Shown here in pieces: positions 6,015 through 13,929 of a stretch of DNA of 29,779 nucleotides. The DNA is from an uncultured Prevotella sp. (lineage in GTDB: Bacteria > Bacteroidota > Bacteroidia > Bacteroidales > Bacteroidaceae): NCBI GenBank assembly GCA_905234355.1, contig CAJOHP010000004.1, positions 1 through 29,779 of the forward strand, read 5' to 3'. The translations under genes and the position numbers were made by a program. Position 1 is the first letter of the stretch, and each line of letters begins with the position of its first letter. The notes under the pieces are model-generated. The model made no database searches. It was given only the letters and a program-made list of their open reading frames with translations, and was not told where the DNA came from.

Positions 6015-7265
6015 ATGAGAGATATGACGAAAGCATTATGGAGCACGCTCTGCGCGTGTGTGCTGAGCGTTGTGCAGGCTCAGGCCCAGGACTATATCGT
6101 GAATATAGAGACGTGGCCCGTGCAGCGCTTCCTGACGGAGGTGGAGTATGGGCGCACATCGAAGAGCAGGGTGGCCGACTATGTGGATGGCGCCCCCTAC
6201 CGTCTGGACCAGCCCAACCCGCTGCGGCTGCCCCTGCCATGGGGCATGAGCGAGGGCATCACCGTGACCTTTGCCGACAACGAGAACTATGCCGACGCAC
6301 GCGAGATGGCGGTGGAGAGCGGACAGACGGAGGTCATCGTCTACAACCTCGTGCCGCAGCACACCTACTACTATAAGATGGAGGACGCGCTGGGCCAGGT
6401 CGTGGCCGAGGGACAGGTGCAGACACGCGGACAGGTGCGCATGATCTATGCTCCCAGCATATACAACGCACGCGACATGGGCGGCTGGCGGACCGACGAC
6501 GGCCTGCGCGTGAAGTATGGCAAGCTCTACCGGGGCAGCGAGCTCAACCGCGTGAACACGGCGACGGACGAGGACCTGAAGCTGTTCCGACAGCTGGGCG
6601 TAGAAGCCGAACTCGACATACGCAGTGAGGAGGAGCGCAGCGCCATAGCCGACGCCGACCATTCTGCATTCGGCTTTTCTGCCGCCGACGATACCTATCT
6701 GAGCACCCAGTACTTCGGCTGCTACTCCTACCACCTGATAGGGTCGAGCTACATAGCCGGCTATAAGGCCGCCTTAGACTTCGTGATAAAGAGCCTGAAG
6801 GCCGGACGGCCCGTCTACTGCCACTGCATACACGGTGCCGACCGCACAGGGCTGCTTGCCATCTTTATAGAAGGTGTGCTGGGTGTGAGCTACGACCAGA
6901 TAACGAAGGACTACGAGCTCACGTCGATGTCGCAGGTGGGCGAGCGCATCAAGACGCGCTACTACGATGCCATCATCAACTACATGAGCCGCTTCCCAGG
7001 CCAGACGCTGCAGGAGCGTATGGCCTACTATCTGCGAGTGCGTGTGGGACTGACGGCCGACGACATAGCCTACCTGCGCAGTGCACTGCTGGAGGATCCC
7101 AACCAGAGGCCGTCCGACAGCGGCGTGGCCACTGGCATGGAGCAGATAGTCATGGTGGGTAGCGGCCGTGCGGCGTGTGGTGCTGCGTACAGCCTGAGCG
7201 GACGCCGCTGCGACGTGAAGCGCGGACTGAAGATAGTGCGTGGCCGCAAGTATGTGGTGCGCTGA
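6015..7265 (+). CDS. Secreted tyrosine-phosphatase-like protein (Y_phosphatase3 type)
   Basis: The open frame extends upstream into nadA, but ATG 6015 (or 6024) directly precedes a signal peptide (TKALWSTLCACVLSVVQAQA) and is preferred; 416 residues from 6015. Residues about 27-138 form an N-terminal beta-rich, fibronectin-like region. The phosphatase domain follows, with NARDMGGWRTDDG (151-163), KLYRGSEL (170-177), LDIRSEEER (200-208) and the catalytic P-loop HCIHGADRTG: Cys271 nucleophile, Arg277. The protein ends with a short tail, YSLSGRRCDVKRGLKIVRGR then KYVVR, resembling tails of other exported proteins here. Inferred: an exported phosphatase for phosphotyrosine, other phosphoamino acids or phosphoinositides. 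The gene lies 17 bp after nadA and converges on the CotH operon with one base between stops. Confidence 0.88.
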   Translation: MRDMTKALWSTLCACVLSVVQAQAQDYIVNIETWPVQRFLTEVEYGRTSKSRVADYVDGAPYRLDQPNPLRLPLPWGMSEGITVTFADNENYADAREMAVESGQTEVIVYNLVPQHTYYYKMEDALGQVVAEGQVQTRGQVRMIYAPSIYNARDMGGWRTDDGLRVKYGKLYRGSELNRVNTATDEDLKLFRQLGVEAELDIRSEEERSAIADADHSAFGFSAADDTYLSTQYFGCYSYHLIGSSYIAGYKAALDFVIKSLKAGRPVYCHCIHGADRTGLLAIFIEGVLGVSYDQITKDYELTSMSQVGERIKTRYYDAIINYMSRFPGQTLQERMAYYLRVRVGLTADDIAYLRSALLEDPNQRPSDSGVATGMEQIVMVGSGRAACGAAYSLSGRRCDVKRGLKIVRGRKYVVR

Positions 7266-7266
7266 G

Positions 7267-8913
7267 CTATCGGCCCACCACCGTTTTCCTTCCGCCTACA
7301 ATGTAGATGCCCGGCCTGAGCTGCTGCCCGGTGCCGGGCATCTTTGTGCCCGAGAGCGAGTAGGAGGCGGCGGGTCGCTGCCGTGTGGCTGCGGCATGGG
7401 CCAGGGAGAGCCGGTAGATGTAGTTGATGCGGCCGTCCATGTAGCTCATGCGCTTGGCTATCCAGTCGGTGATGTAGGCTATCTGGCTGTCGAAGTCGAT
7501 AGTGCGTCCGTCGAGGTCGCTGTCGCCGCTCCATCGCTGGGTCTCGCGCCGGGCCGCGCCGCTGCTTGTGAGCAGGCGGTAGTAGCGCTCGTAGCGCGCT
7601 ATGAGGCTGTCGGTGGCGAGACAGCCAAGGCGCAGGTAGCGGTAGCGGTCGACGACTTCTTGCGTGAAGTGGGCGGCACCGGTGCTGAAAAGACGGTCGA
7701 CGAGGTGTATGGCATTGTGCAGGGGGTAGTAGGGCGAGACATACTGCTCGCCGTAGCGTATGGCCCAAGGCTGCCCTATGGTGCAGTCCATGTCCCACGG
7801 CAGAGGCGTAAGACGCCGGTCCGTCTGCTGGTCGTAGACGGCCCAGAGCATGTTCTTGCCATGGTTGTCGATGCCGGCAAGCACATTGGTAAGCAGGTAG
7901 AAATCGACTAAAACGGGTATGTCGAAGTATTGGCCTACATCTTTTCTGAACTCTTCGTCGGAACTGTTGACGACGAAGCTGACTGCCTTGTAGAGTGTGC
8001 TCCAGTCGGTCGTGTCGTTGTCCTTCAGGTCCGGATACTTCACCTGGAAACTGCCCCAGTGGTCGTTGCCGTTGTTGTAGGGTCCTGTGAGGTCGTGCAT
8101 CTGGGTGTTCTCATAGCCCTCAGCTTTCCATAGACAGCCTCGCACCTGTCCATTGCTCACTTTCTTCACGCGGATGAGCTTCCGGTCCATATTCTCCGTC
8201 AGGCTGTAGATGCCCCAATACTGATTGTTGAGAAAGAGCTCCACTACCCTACCCCTCACGCCCAGTTGCGCCTTGGGTTGGATAGTGCTCCAGTAGGGTT
8301 GAGCACCCATGTCGTTCCATAGTTCGGTGGCGATGTGGTTGCGCAGCCGGAAGACGTCTGTTTGTCCTGCATCGAGCAGCCATTTGTTGTCTTTGCGCAT
8401 TTGCAGCAGGCTCAGGTTGTCGGGAAAGTCTATTTTGTAGTTGTGCTTATGCCTGCCTTGAGCATTGGTGGTGCCGCCGCGGTGCTTTACGTTTGCTGTG
8501 GCTGTCAGGGTGCTTTCTTGGGCTGGGTCGGCTATGGTGACGGTGGCTGGTGTGTAGTCGTTGGTAAAGTGATCTTGCAGCCGCATGATGGGCAGTGTGG
8601 TGAAGGCGAGAAATCCGGCCAGCACATCGCCCTCGTCGTTACTGAGAATAGTGGCATACATCTTCTGGGGTGACAGGCGGTAGAAGGTGCATGTGGTGTC
8701 GGCTCTGTGGCCGTCGATGATGGCGTGGGTCCATCGGCTTTGCAGCCGTATGCTCAGTGTGCGGTTGCCGTTGCACATCTCCTCGGGCAGAGTGGCCAGC
8801 CATAGGTGTGTGGTTTCGTCGAAGAACACTTCCCGGCCCTCGATAAAGAGTTGTGCCTGTGACAGTATTGCCTTCAGCACAAGAAGCGATGAGAGTAGAA
8901 CCCGTCTGAGCAT
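7267..8913 (-). CDS. CotH-family secreted protein (third gene of the operon)
   Basis: 548 residues with signal peptide MLRRVLLSSLLVLKAILSQA. The N-terminal beta region spans about 21-140. The CotH kinase-like domain follows: KHRGGTTNAQGRHKHNYKI (143-161), KWLLDAGQTDVFRLRN (177-192), VVELFLNNQYWGIYSLTENM (223-242), GIDNHGKNML with Asp349, and PWDMDCTIGQPW with Asp374/Asp376. By analogy with Bacillus CotH, these Asp residues are candidates for catalysis and metal binding. The tail ASYSLSGTKMPGTGQQLRPG then IYIVGGRKTVVGR resembles an export/sorting signal. It is a close paralogue of the protein at 10326-11978 and begins 12 bp after the stop of the middle gene. Substrate unknown. Confidence 0.9.
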   Translation of the reverse strand: MLRRVLLSSLLVLKAILSQAQLFIEGREVFFDETTHLWLATLPEEMCNGNRTLSIRLQSRWTHAIIDGHRADTTCTFYRLSPQKMYATILSNDEGDVLAGFLAFTTLPIMRLQDHFTNDYTPATVTIADPAQESTLTATANVKHRGGTTNAQGRHKHNYKIDFPDNLSLLQMRKDNKWLLDAGQTDVFRLRNHIATELWNDMGAQPYWSTIQPKAQLGVRGRVVELFLNNQYWGIYSLTENMDRKLIRVKKVSNGQVRGCLWKAEGYENTQMHDLTGPYNNGNDHWGSFQVKYPDLKDNDTTDWSTLYKAVSFVVNSSDEEFRKDVGQYFDIPVLVDFYLLTNVLAGIDNHGKNMLWAVYDQQTDRRLTPLPWDMDCTIGQPWAIRYGEQYVSPYYPLHNAIHLVDRLFSTGAAHFTQEVVDRYRYLRLGCLATDSLIARYERYYRLLTSSGAARRETQRWSGDSDLDGRTIDFDSQIAYITDWIAKRMSYMDGRINYIYRLSLAHAAATRQRPAASYSLSGTKMPGTGQQLRPGIYIVGGRKTVVGR

Positions 8914-8925
8914 GCCTTCCGATAG

Positions 8926-10329
8926 TCAGTGTGTGGTGTATTTCTTTCCGTTCCTGATGTGCAGTTGCAGATGACGCGAGTCAGCTTTTATGCGCCTTCC
9001 TTTTATGTCGTATGTATTTGTCGGAAGGTTGCGACTGACGGCAGGCGTGGCTATGTCGGTCTCCACGTCGTGGATGTTGGCATCAAGCCAAGCACGCCGC
9101 CTGTTGAACCATACAATGGCATCGCTCACGTTGCGTTGCGCGGTGGGCTGCAAGCAGTTGAAGCGGTGGCCGTCGAGTATGCGTGAATAGTTCATCTTAC
9201 GGCACTCGTCGGAGTTGGTGAAGTCTTGCAGAAACTGCTCCATCTGGCCGAAGATGGAGTCGCGCATTTCCTGCCATAGCTGGTAGTAGCAGTGAGCAAA
9301 GGTTTTGTTGTCGCTTGAGAGCAGCAGTGGGAAGTAGAAGAAATTGCTCTCGTGGATGCGTGCCCACTTGTCGTTGTTGCGGAAGGCAGAGTCGAAGTCC
9401 CAGAGCGTGGCCATGGCAATCTTGGTGGTGTCGCTGCTATCGTACTTCGTCAGGTAGATATTGGCGCCTCCGCTGTCGTAGGTGCCCAGGATGTCTTGGG
9501 CCAGCAGCCAGGCGGCAAAGGAGCGGGTGTCGATGTATTGTTGGTAGCTGCCGTTGCTGATGGCCTGCTCCATGATGTTCACCATTTGCTGTAGGTATCC
9601 TATCTGCTCCATACTGATGTCTTCGCTGTCAGGATATTTGATGGTGTACTCCTTGTCGAGCAGTGTCTTGAAGAAACAGTCTTCGTTCCACCAGTAGGAG
9701 TCGCGCTCGAAGAGATAGCCTGTGGCCTTGTCTATGTTGATGCGGCAGTCGCGGTTGCGCCTGACTTGTTCCACGAGCATGTAGACGCCGAGATTGTCGC
9801 CATTGAGTATGAGATTGACAAATTTATATGCCGGTGTCCATCCTCCCAGTCCCATCAGCTCGTTGAGCTTCAGTCCTATCATGGCGTTGAGCTTGGAGTC
9901 GCCCTCGTGCAGCAGCACCCAGTTTTTGTCGTAGTAGGCTTCGTCGCCACGGCCGAGTAAGTCACCTTTCTTCTCGAGTTTTATCTTGTAGGGATATTTG
10001 GCGTAGTAGTATGCACTGGTGTTTCCTCGCACCTTGATAGTCATGCCGCTTTGGTCTTTGCTGTAGTCGCCGCTGTCGTAGATGGTGCTGTCGCCTTCGG
10101 TAAGTATGCATCGTCCCGCCACCTTGTTGGCATTGGTCACGCCAATGCCGTTGGCTCCTTCTGGAGGCCATACAAACTCGCAGGAGGGTGTCTCGCCGTC
10201 GATGGTACGGACAGAGAGTATGGCTGCTCCCTGGCGAGCTAGTAGTATAGAGTCGCTGTTAGCAGCTTGCAGGCCATGGCTTGCGGCCAGTAGGATGAGG
10301 AGTATGATGGTTGTCGTTACGGCTTTCAT
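8926..10329 (-). CDS. CotH-family secreted protein, divergent paralogue (middle gene)
   Basis: The frame is open for 176 further codons upstream, but that part is the shadow of the preceding gene. ATG 10329 overlaps the preceding stop as ATGA and begins a signal peptide (MKAVTTTIILLILLAASHGLQ), giving 467 residues. CotH features: KVRGNTSAYYYAKYPYKIKL (99-118), NWVLLHEGDSKLNAMIG (136-152), NLILNGDNLGVYMLVEQVRR (172-191), GTYDSGGANIYL with Asp285, and LWDFDSAFRNND with Asp311/Asp313. This sequence is closer to the classical CotH type (RGN-S/T-S, LNG..LGVY..VEQV) than its two neighbours. The tail is TYDIKGRRIKADSRHLQLH then IRNGKKYTTH. The 4-base overlap suggests translational coupling to the upstream gene. 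Confidence 0.9.
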   Translation of the reverse strand: MKAVTTTIILLILLAASHGLQAANSDSILLARQGAAILSVRTIDGETPSCEFVWPPEGANGIGVTNANKVAGRCILTEGDSTIYDSGDYSKDQSGMTIKVRGNTSAYYYAKYPYKIKLEKKGDLLGRGDEAYYDKNWVLLHEGDSKLNAMIGLKLNELMGLGGWTPAYKFVNLILNGDNLGVYMLVEQVRRNRDCRINIDKATGYLFERDSYWWNEDCFFKTLLDKEYTIKYPDSEDISMEQIGYLQQMVNIMEQAISNGSYQQYIDTRSFAAWLLAQDILGTYDSGGANIYLTKYDSSDTTKIAMATLWDFDSAFRNNDKWARIHESNFFYFPLLLSSDNKTFAHCYYQLWQEMRDSIFGQMEQFLQDFTNSDECRKMNYSRILDGHRFNCLQPTAQRNVSDAIVWFNRRRAWLDANIHDVETDIATPAVSRNLPTNTYDIKGRRIKADSRHLQLHIRNGKKYTTH

Positions 10330-11978
10330 CGTACTGTGTATTTCTTTCCGTTTTTCACGTAGATGGTATGCTTGGCGGCGTGGCTGGGGTCTGTCTGCTG
10401 TCCGGTGATGCTGTAGATGCGGCTGTGTGTGGCAGGCTGCGGGGTGTGGCTGCTGATGCCGAGGTTGAGGTCCATCTCGTCGAAGCACTGGTCCAGATAG
10501 TCGAGTCGCTGGTCTATCCACTCGCAGATGTACTGGGTGTGGGCCTCGAAGTCGATGGTGCGCCCGTCGATGTCGGTGTCGCCGCTCCACCGCTGCTGCT
10601 CGCGCTTGTCGGCGCCGCAGGAGGCAAGCAGGTCGCGGTAGTGGCGGTAGCGGCGCTGCAGGCTGTCGGCACTGAAGACGCCCTGGCGCAGCTCGCGGTA
10701 GCGGTCGATGGCCTGCTGGGTGAAGTGGCTGTGCCCCATCTCGTAGATGAGCCGCTCGATGAGCGTGATGCTGTACTCCAGGCGGTAGTCGGGGCGCACG
10801 GCCTCCTCGTTGAACTTGGTCACCCAGGGCTGACCCACGCTGCAGTCGAGGTCCCATACGGCGGGGGTGAGCTTCTTGTCGACGGCCTTGTCGTAGACCG
10901 CCCAGAAGATGTTCTTGCCGTTGTTGTCGGCGGCCGAGAGCACGTTTTGGAAGAGGAAGTAGTCGATGATGACGGGCAGGTCGAAATACTCCTCGCAGTG
11001 TGCCAGGAAGTCGGCCTCGCTGCTGCGGGCGCTGAAGTCGATGGCCTGTGCCAGTGTGCTCCAGTCGGTAGTGTCGTTGTCGTTGAGCTCGGGATATTTC
11101 ACCTCATATCCCTCCCACGTCTCGCTGTGGCTGTCCCATGGTGTGCTGTAGCCCCCGAAGACGGCCGCGAGGCTGTGGCTGACAGCTTTCCAGAGGCATC
11201 CGTGCACCTCGGCCGTGGCTTCGTCGGCCTTCTTGAGCTTCATCTGCTTGCGGTCCATGTTCTCGGTGAAGGCATAGATGCCACGGTACTCGTCGCCGAG
11301 AAACACCTCGACGACGCGTCCGCTGATGGAGGAGCGTGCCTTCGGCTTCCTGTCGGCATAGTAGGGCGGTGTGGCGAAGTCGGTCCACAGCTCGTTGGCG
11401 ATGAGGTTGCGCAGGCGGAAGACGTCGGCCTGTCCGGCGTCGAGCAGCCAGGTGTCGTCGTTGCGCAGGTCGAAGAAGGTGTGGTCGGCATCGAGCTTGA
11501 TCTTGTAGTTGCGCTTGTGGCGGTCCCAGCCGTTGGTGGTGCCACCGCGCCATTTCACGCGCGGGGTGAAGTGCTGCGTGAGGCTGCTGTCGGGCGACGT
11601 GACGAGCAGTTGGCCGCGCACGTAGTCGTAGCCGAAGGTGCCTTTGAGCTGCACGATGGGCAGGGTGGTGAACATGATGTTGGCTGAGATGAGCCTTCCG
11701 TCGGCCGTGGCCATGGAGGTGAAGTAGGTGTGCTGGGGCGACACGCGGCGGAAGGTGTAGTGGTCGGTGATGACTTGTCCGCCTATCATCAGTAGGCGGC
11801 AGTCGTCGTCCATACGGATGGTGGCCTCGAGGTCGGTGCCGTAGACGCTCTGGGGCACACAGGCCAGGATGGTGTGCGACAGGCTGTCGTAGGCCACCTG
11901 ACGTCCGTCGATGCTGAACTGGGCTGTCGTGGTGATGGTGAGTGCTAAGAGCAATGCGGTTGTCAACAGTCGGTTCAT
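10326..11978 (-). CDS. CotH-family secreted protein (first gene of the operon)
   Basis: 550 residues with signal peptide MNRLLTTALLLALTITTTAQ. N-terminal beta region about 21-140. CotH domain: KWRGGTTNGWDRHKRNYKIK (142-161), TWLLDAGQADVFRLRN (176-191), VVEVFLGDEYRGIYAFTENM (222-241), SAADNNGKNIFW with Asp351, and VWDLDCSVGQPW with Asp376/Asp378. The pairing of an (A/I)D-N-x-G-K-N loop with a later D-x-D resembles catalytic and metal loops of the atypical kinase fold. The tail is IYSITGQQTDPSHAAKH then TIYVKNGKKYTVR. Strong similarity to the 7267-8913 protein across the whole length (both share RWSGD.D.DGRTIDF near the C-terminus) indicates tandem duplication. Promoter at 12025-12055; the stop overlaps the next start. 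Confidence 0.9.
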   Translation of the reverse strand: MNRLLTTALLLALTITTTAQFSIDGRQVAYDSLSHTILACVPQSVYGTDLEATIRMDDDCRLLMIGGQVITDHYTFRRVSPQHTYFTSMATADGRLISANIMFTTLPIVQLKGTFGYDYVRGQLLVTSPDSSLTQHFTPRVKWRGGTTNGWDRHKRNYKIKLDADHTFFDLRNDDTWLLDAGQADVFRLRNLIANELWTDFATPPYYADRKPKARSSISGRVVEVFLGDEYRGIYAFTENMDRKQMKLKKADEATAEVHGCLWKAVSHSLAAVFGGYSTPWDSHSETWEGYEVKYPELNDNDTTDWSTLAQAIDFSARSSEADFLAHCEEYFDLPVIIDYFLFQNVLSAADNNGKNIFWAVYDKAVDKKLTPAVWDLDCSVGQPWVTKFNEEAVRPDYRLEYSITLIERLIYEMGHSHFTQQAIDRYRELRQGVFSADSLQRRYRHYRDLLASCGADKREQQRWSGDTDIDGRTIDFEAHTQYICEWIDQRLDYLDQCFDEMDLNLGISSHTPQPATHSRIYSITGQQTDPSHAAKHTIYVKNGKKYTVR

Positions 11979-12024
11979 TCTGGTTCTTTTGTTATTAGGT
12001 GGGCTCTATTTCTGAAGTTGTCTG

Positions 12025-12055
12025 CAAATTTAGCAATTACCTGTCAATAGACAAA
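12025..12055 (-). promoter_or_regulatory. Promoter of the CotH operon
   Basis: On the minus strand, TTTG (12055-12052) and TAAATTTG (12032-12025) are 19 bases apart, matching the Bacteroidetes consensus fully. The predicted start is near 12018, giving a leader of about 40 nt. The leader contains AATAGAGCCCACCT (12010-11997), nearly identical to the terminal repeat of the MITE-like element at 3951-4134. Confidence 0.78.
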
Positions 12056-12072
12056 ATATTTTTGTTATTTTT

Positions 12073-13089
12073 TCAGGTTTCGCTTCTCTTCCACTTCTCG
12101 CTCATCGCCTTCAGAGCCAGCGGGACAGCCATGCCCACTATGGTATAGGCTATCCATGTGTAGCTCCCGGTGAGCTTGTTGTCGACGATGATGCCGTACA
12201 TATTATCAGCGGGGATGTGCCATAGACCGATGATGGCGGCAGAGACTATCTTGAAGGCCAGCAAGTGCCAGGTGAGTATGGTGAGTGTCTGTCGGCCTAT
12301 AGCGGCCAGCGTACTGCTGATGAGTGCCTGTCGGTCGAAGAGCCACGTGCAGGCTGCTGTCGTGGCATAGATGCCGCAAAGGGCGGCGATGGCATAGACG
12401 AGCGTCAGCTGCGGCTGCATGGACGGTATTTCGGTCTTGACAAACAGTGAAGCCGTCACGGTCAGTGCAAGGGCAATGCTGAAGTGCAGCTTGTGGAAGT
12501 GTGGCTGTACGTCGCGAAGGATGAACCCGCAGTAATAGAAGAAACAGCATAGCAGGCCTTGACCCTTGAGGCTGTCGTAGCCCAGGATATAGAGTGCGGT
12601 GGGTAGCACAGGCATGAGCAGGAAGAGGGCGTGGCACAGCTTGGGATAGCGGCGTAGCCCTGCGCTGACGAAGACCACTGCGAAGCTGCATAGGAGTAGA
12701 TAGCGCAGAAACCAGTAAGGCCCAAGCAGTTCGTGCCATGTGCCCATGGTGAGCAGGCCGAGCGCTATGTGGGGCAGGCTGTCCAGCGGGTAGTGCTCGT
12801 TGGTGATGCCTATGCTGAAGAAGAGTTGGTTGAGAGCGAAAAAGACGATATTCCACTTCAGGAAAGTCCAGTATATGCGTTGCATGCGCTTTCTGACAAA
12901 CAGTGCTTTGTTGTCTAGATAGTACTCCTTCAGGCAGTAGCCGCTAAGGAAGAAAAACAAGGGCATGTGGAAGACATAGATGAAATCGTGCAGCCACTGT
13001 GGGCAGCCGCTGTGTCCGATGACCATGAGCAGGATGCCCAGACCTTTGGATGCATCGACGATGTCGGTTCTTCTTTGTACTGTTGCCAT
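12073..13089 (-). CDS. Acyltransferase family 3 membrane protein (sugar O-acetylase type)
   Basis: 338 residues, about ten hydrophobic segments. The N-terminus RRTDIVDASKGLGILLMVIG followed by HSG, then VFHMPLFFFLSGYCLK, is the signature of acyltransferase-3 proteins related to fucose/O-antigen acetylases. The conserved His of the first motif is His26. Such enzymes transfer acetyl groups onto exported glycans at the inner membrane. It is the last gene of the minus-strand run and lies 24 bp after the fucosyltransferase gene, so acetylation of a fucosylated glycan is a reasonable inference. The acceptor is not known. A T-rich stretch follows the stop codon but there is no clear hairpin. Confidence 0.88.
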   Translation of the reverse strand: MATVQRRTDIVDASKGLGILLMVIGHSGCPQWLHDFIYVFHMPLFFFLSGYCLKEYYLDNKALFVRKRMQRIYWTFLKWNIVFFALNQLFFSIGITNEHYPLDSLPHIALGLLTMGTWHELLGPYWFLRYLLLCSFAVVFVSAGLRRYPKLCHALFLLMPVLPTALYILGYDSLKGQGLLCCFFYYCGFILRDVQPHFHKLHFSIALALTVTASLFVKTEIPSMQPQLTLVYAIAALCGIYATTAACTWLFDRQALISSTLAAIGRQTLTILTWHLLAFKIVSAAIIGLWHIPADNMYGIIVDNKLTGSYTWIAYTIVGMAVPLALKAMSEKWKRSET

Positions 13090-13113
13090 AAGCGTGTGTC
13101 GGTGTGTAGGAGC

Positions 13114-13914
13114 CTACATCGCCTTCCAGTGGGCGGGCAGGAAGTCGGGCTTGTCCCATGCCGGGTTCTTGAACCACTGGCGCGGATAGACCTGGAGTGA
13201 TGACTTGTGGGGCGAGAGGTAGGCGGCCCAGAAGCTGAAGGTGGAGTTGGCAATGATGTGGCCGTGGCACTGGCTCATAAGGAAGAGTTCGATGTGGTCG
13301 GGTGCATCGGGTTGCGGCTCGACAAAGACGGCCTGTGGCAGGTGCAGCTGTTGTCTGGCCCAAGCGATGTCGTCGGAGAAGACATAGAGTCGTGCCTCTG
13401 GCTGCTGGCCGAGACACCACTGGGCGGCCTGCTGATAGTATGACGGCGGGCAGACACCGAAGTTGTCGACGTTGGCGGGCAGCAGATAGTCGCCCCGACG
13501 CACATGGACGGCTATGGCACACTGTGACTGGCTGATGTCGTCGAGCAGTCGGCTGTGGTAGTTGTTCAGGCTGAACTGCCGGAAACGGAGCACGTCGCGA
13601 GCCTGGGTGATGAAGCGTGCGTGCTGGCTGTAGTCGTCGATGTAGAGGCAGTCAGGCTGGCTGTCGTCCCACAGGCGGGGGAAGATGCGGAGCAGGCGGC
13701 ACAGTTTGATGAGCGCCACGCACGGTGCCATCCACAGCGGTTGTGGCGGCAGGCTGACGTCGAAGCAGTCGCTCACGAGCAGGCCATGGTGCTGCTTCAG
13801 TTGGCGGCGGTAGTAGTAGAGGTGGGTGCGATGGCCGGCGTCGTGCAGCTGCCGGTAGCGGCAGTACTCAAAGAGCTGGTTGCCCAGTCCGCCTTTTATG
13901 GTGACTATCTTCAT
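13114..13914 (-). CDS. GT11 family alpha-1,2-fucosyltransferase-like glycosyltransferase
   Basis: 266 residues, cytoplasmic. The N-terminal GGLGNQLFEYCRYRQL (8-23), HVRRGDYLLP (137-146; the Arg-Arg-Gly-Asp-Tyr motif contacts GDP-fucose in the family), YVFSDDIAWA (177-186) and IANSTFSFWAAYLSP (221-235) are diagnostic of GT11. These enzymes transfer fucose from GDP-fucose, usually to galactose, in O-antigen or capsule. It is 15 bp downstream of the phosphoethanolamine transferase and 24 bp upstream of the acyltransferase, in one apparent operon. Acceptor sugar not predictable from sequence. Confidence 0.92.
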   Translation of the reverse strand: MKIVTIKGGLGNQLFEYCRYRQLHDAGHRTHLYYYRRQLKQHHGLLVSDCFDVSLPPQPLWMAPCVALIKLCRLLRIFPRLWDDSQPDCLYIDDYSQHARFITQARDVLRFRQFSLNNYHSRLLDDISQSQCAIAVHVRRGDYLLPANVDNFGVCPPSYYQQAAQWCLGQQPEARLYVFSDDIAWARQQLHLPQAVFVEPQPDAPDHIELFLMSQCHGHIIANSTFSFWAAYLSPHKSSLQVYPRQWFKNPAWDKPDFLPAHWKAM

Positions 13915-13929
13915 GGTGTTTTCGGTCTC

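Noticed and set aside
10330..10857. 176-codon N-terminal extension of the middle CotH gene
   Set aside because: Arg/Pro/His-rich shadow of the preceding CotH gene; a signal peptide at 10329 and the ATGA overlap define the real start.
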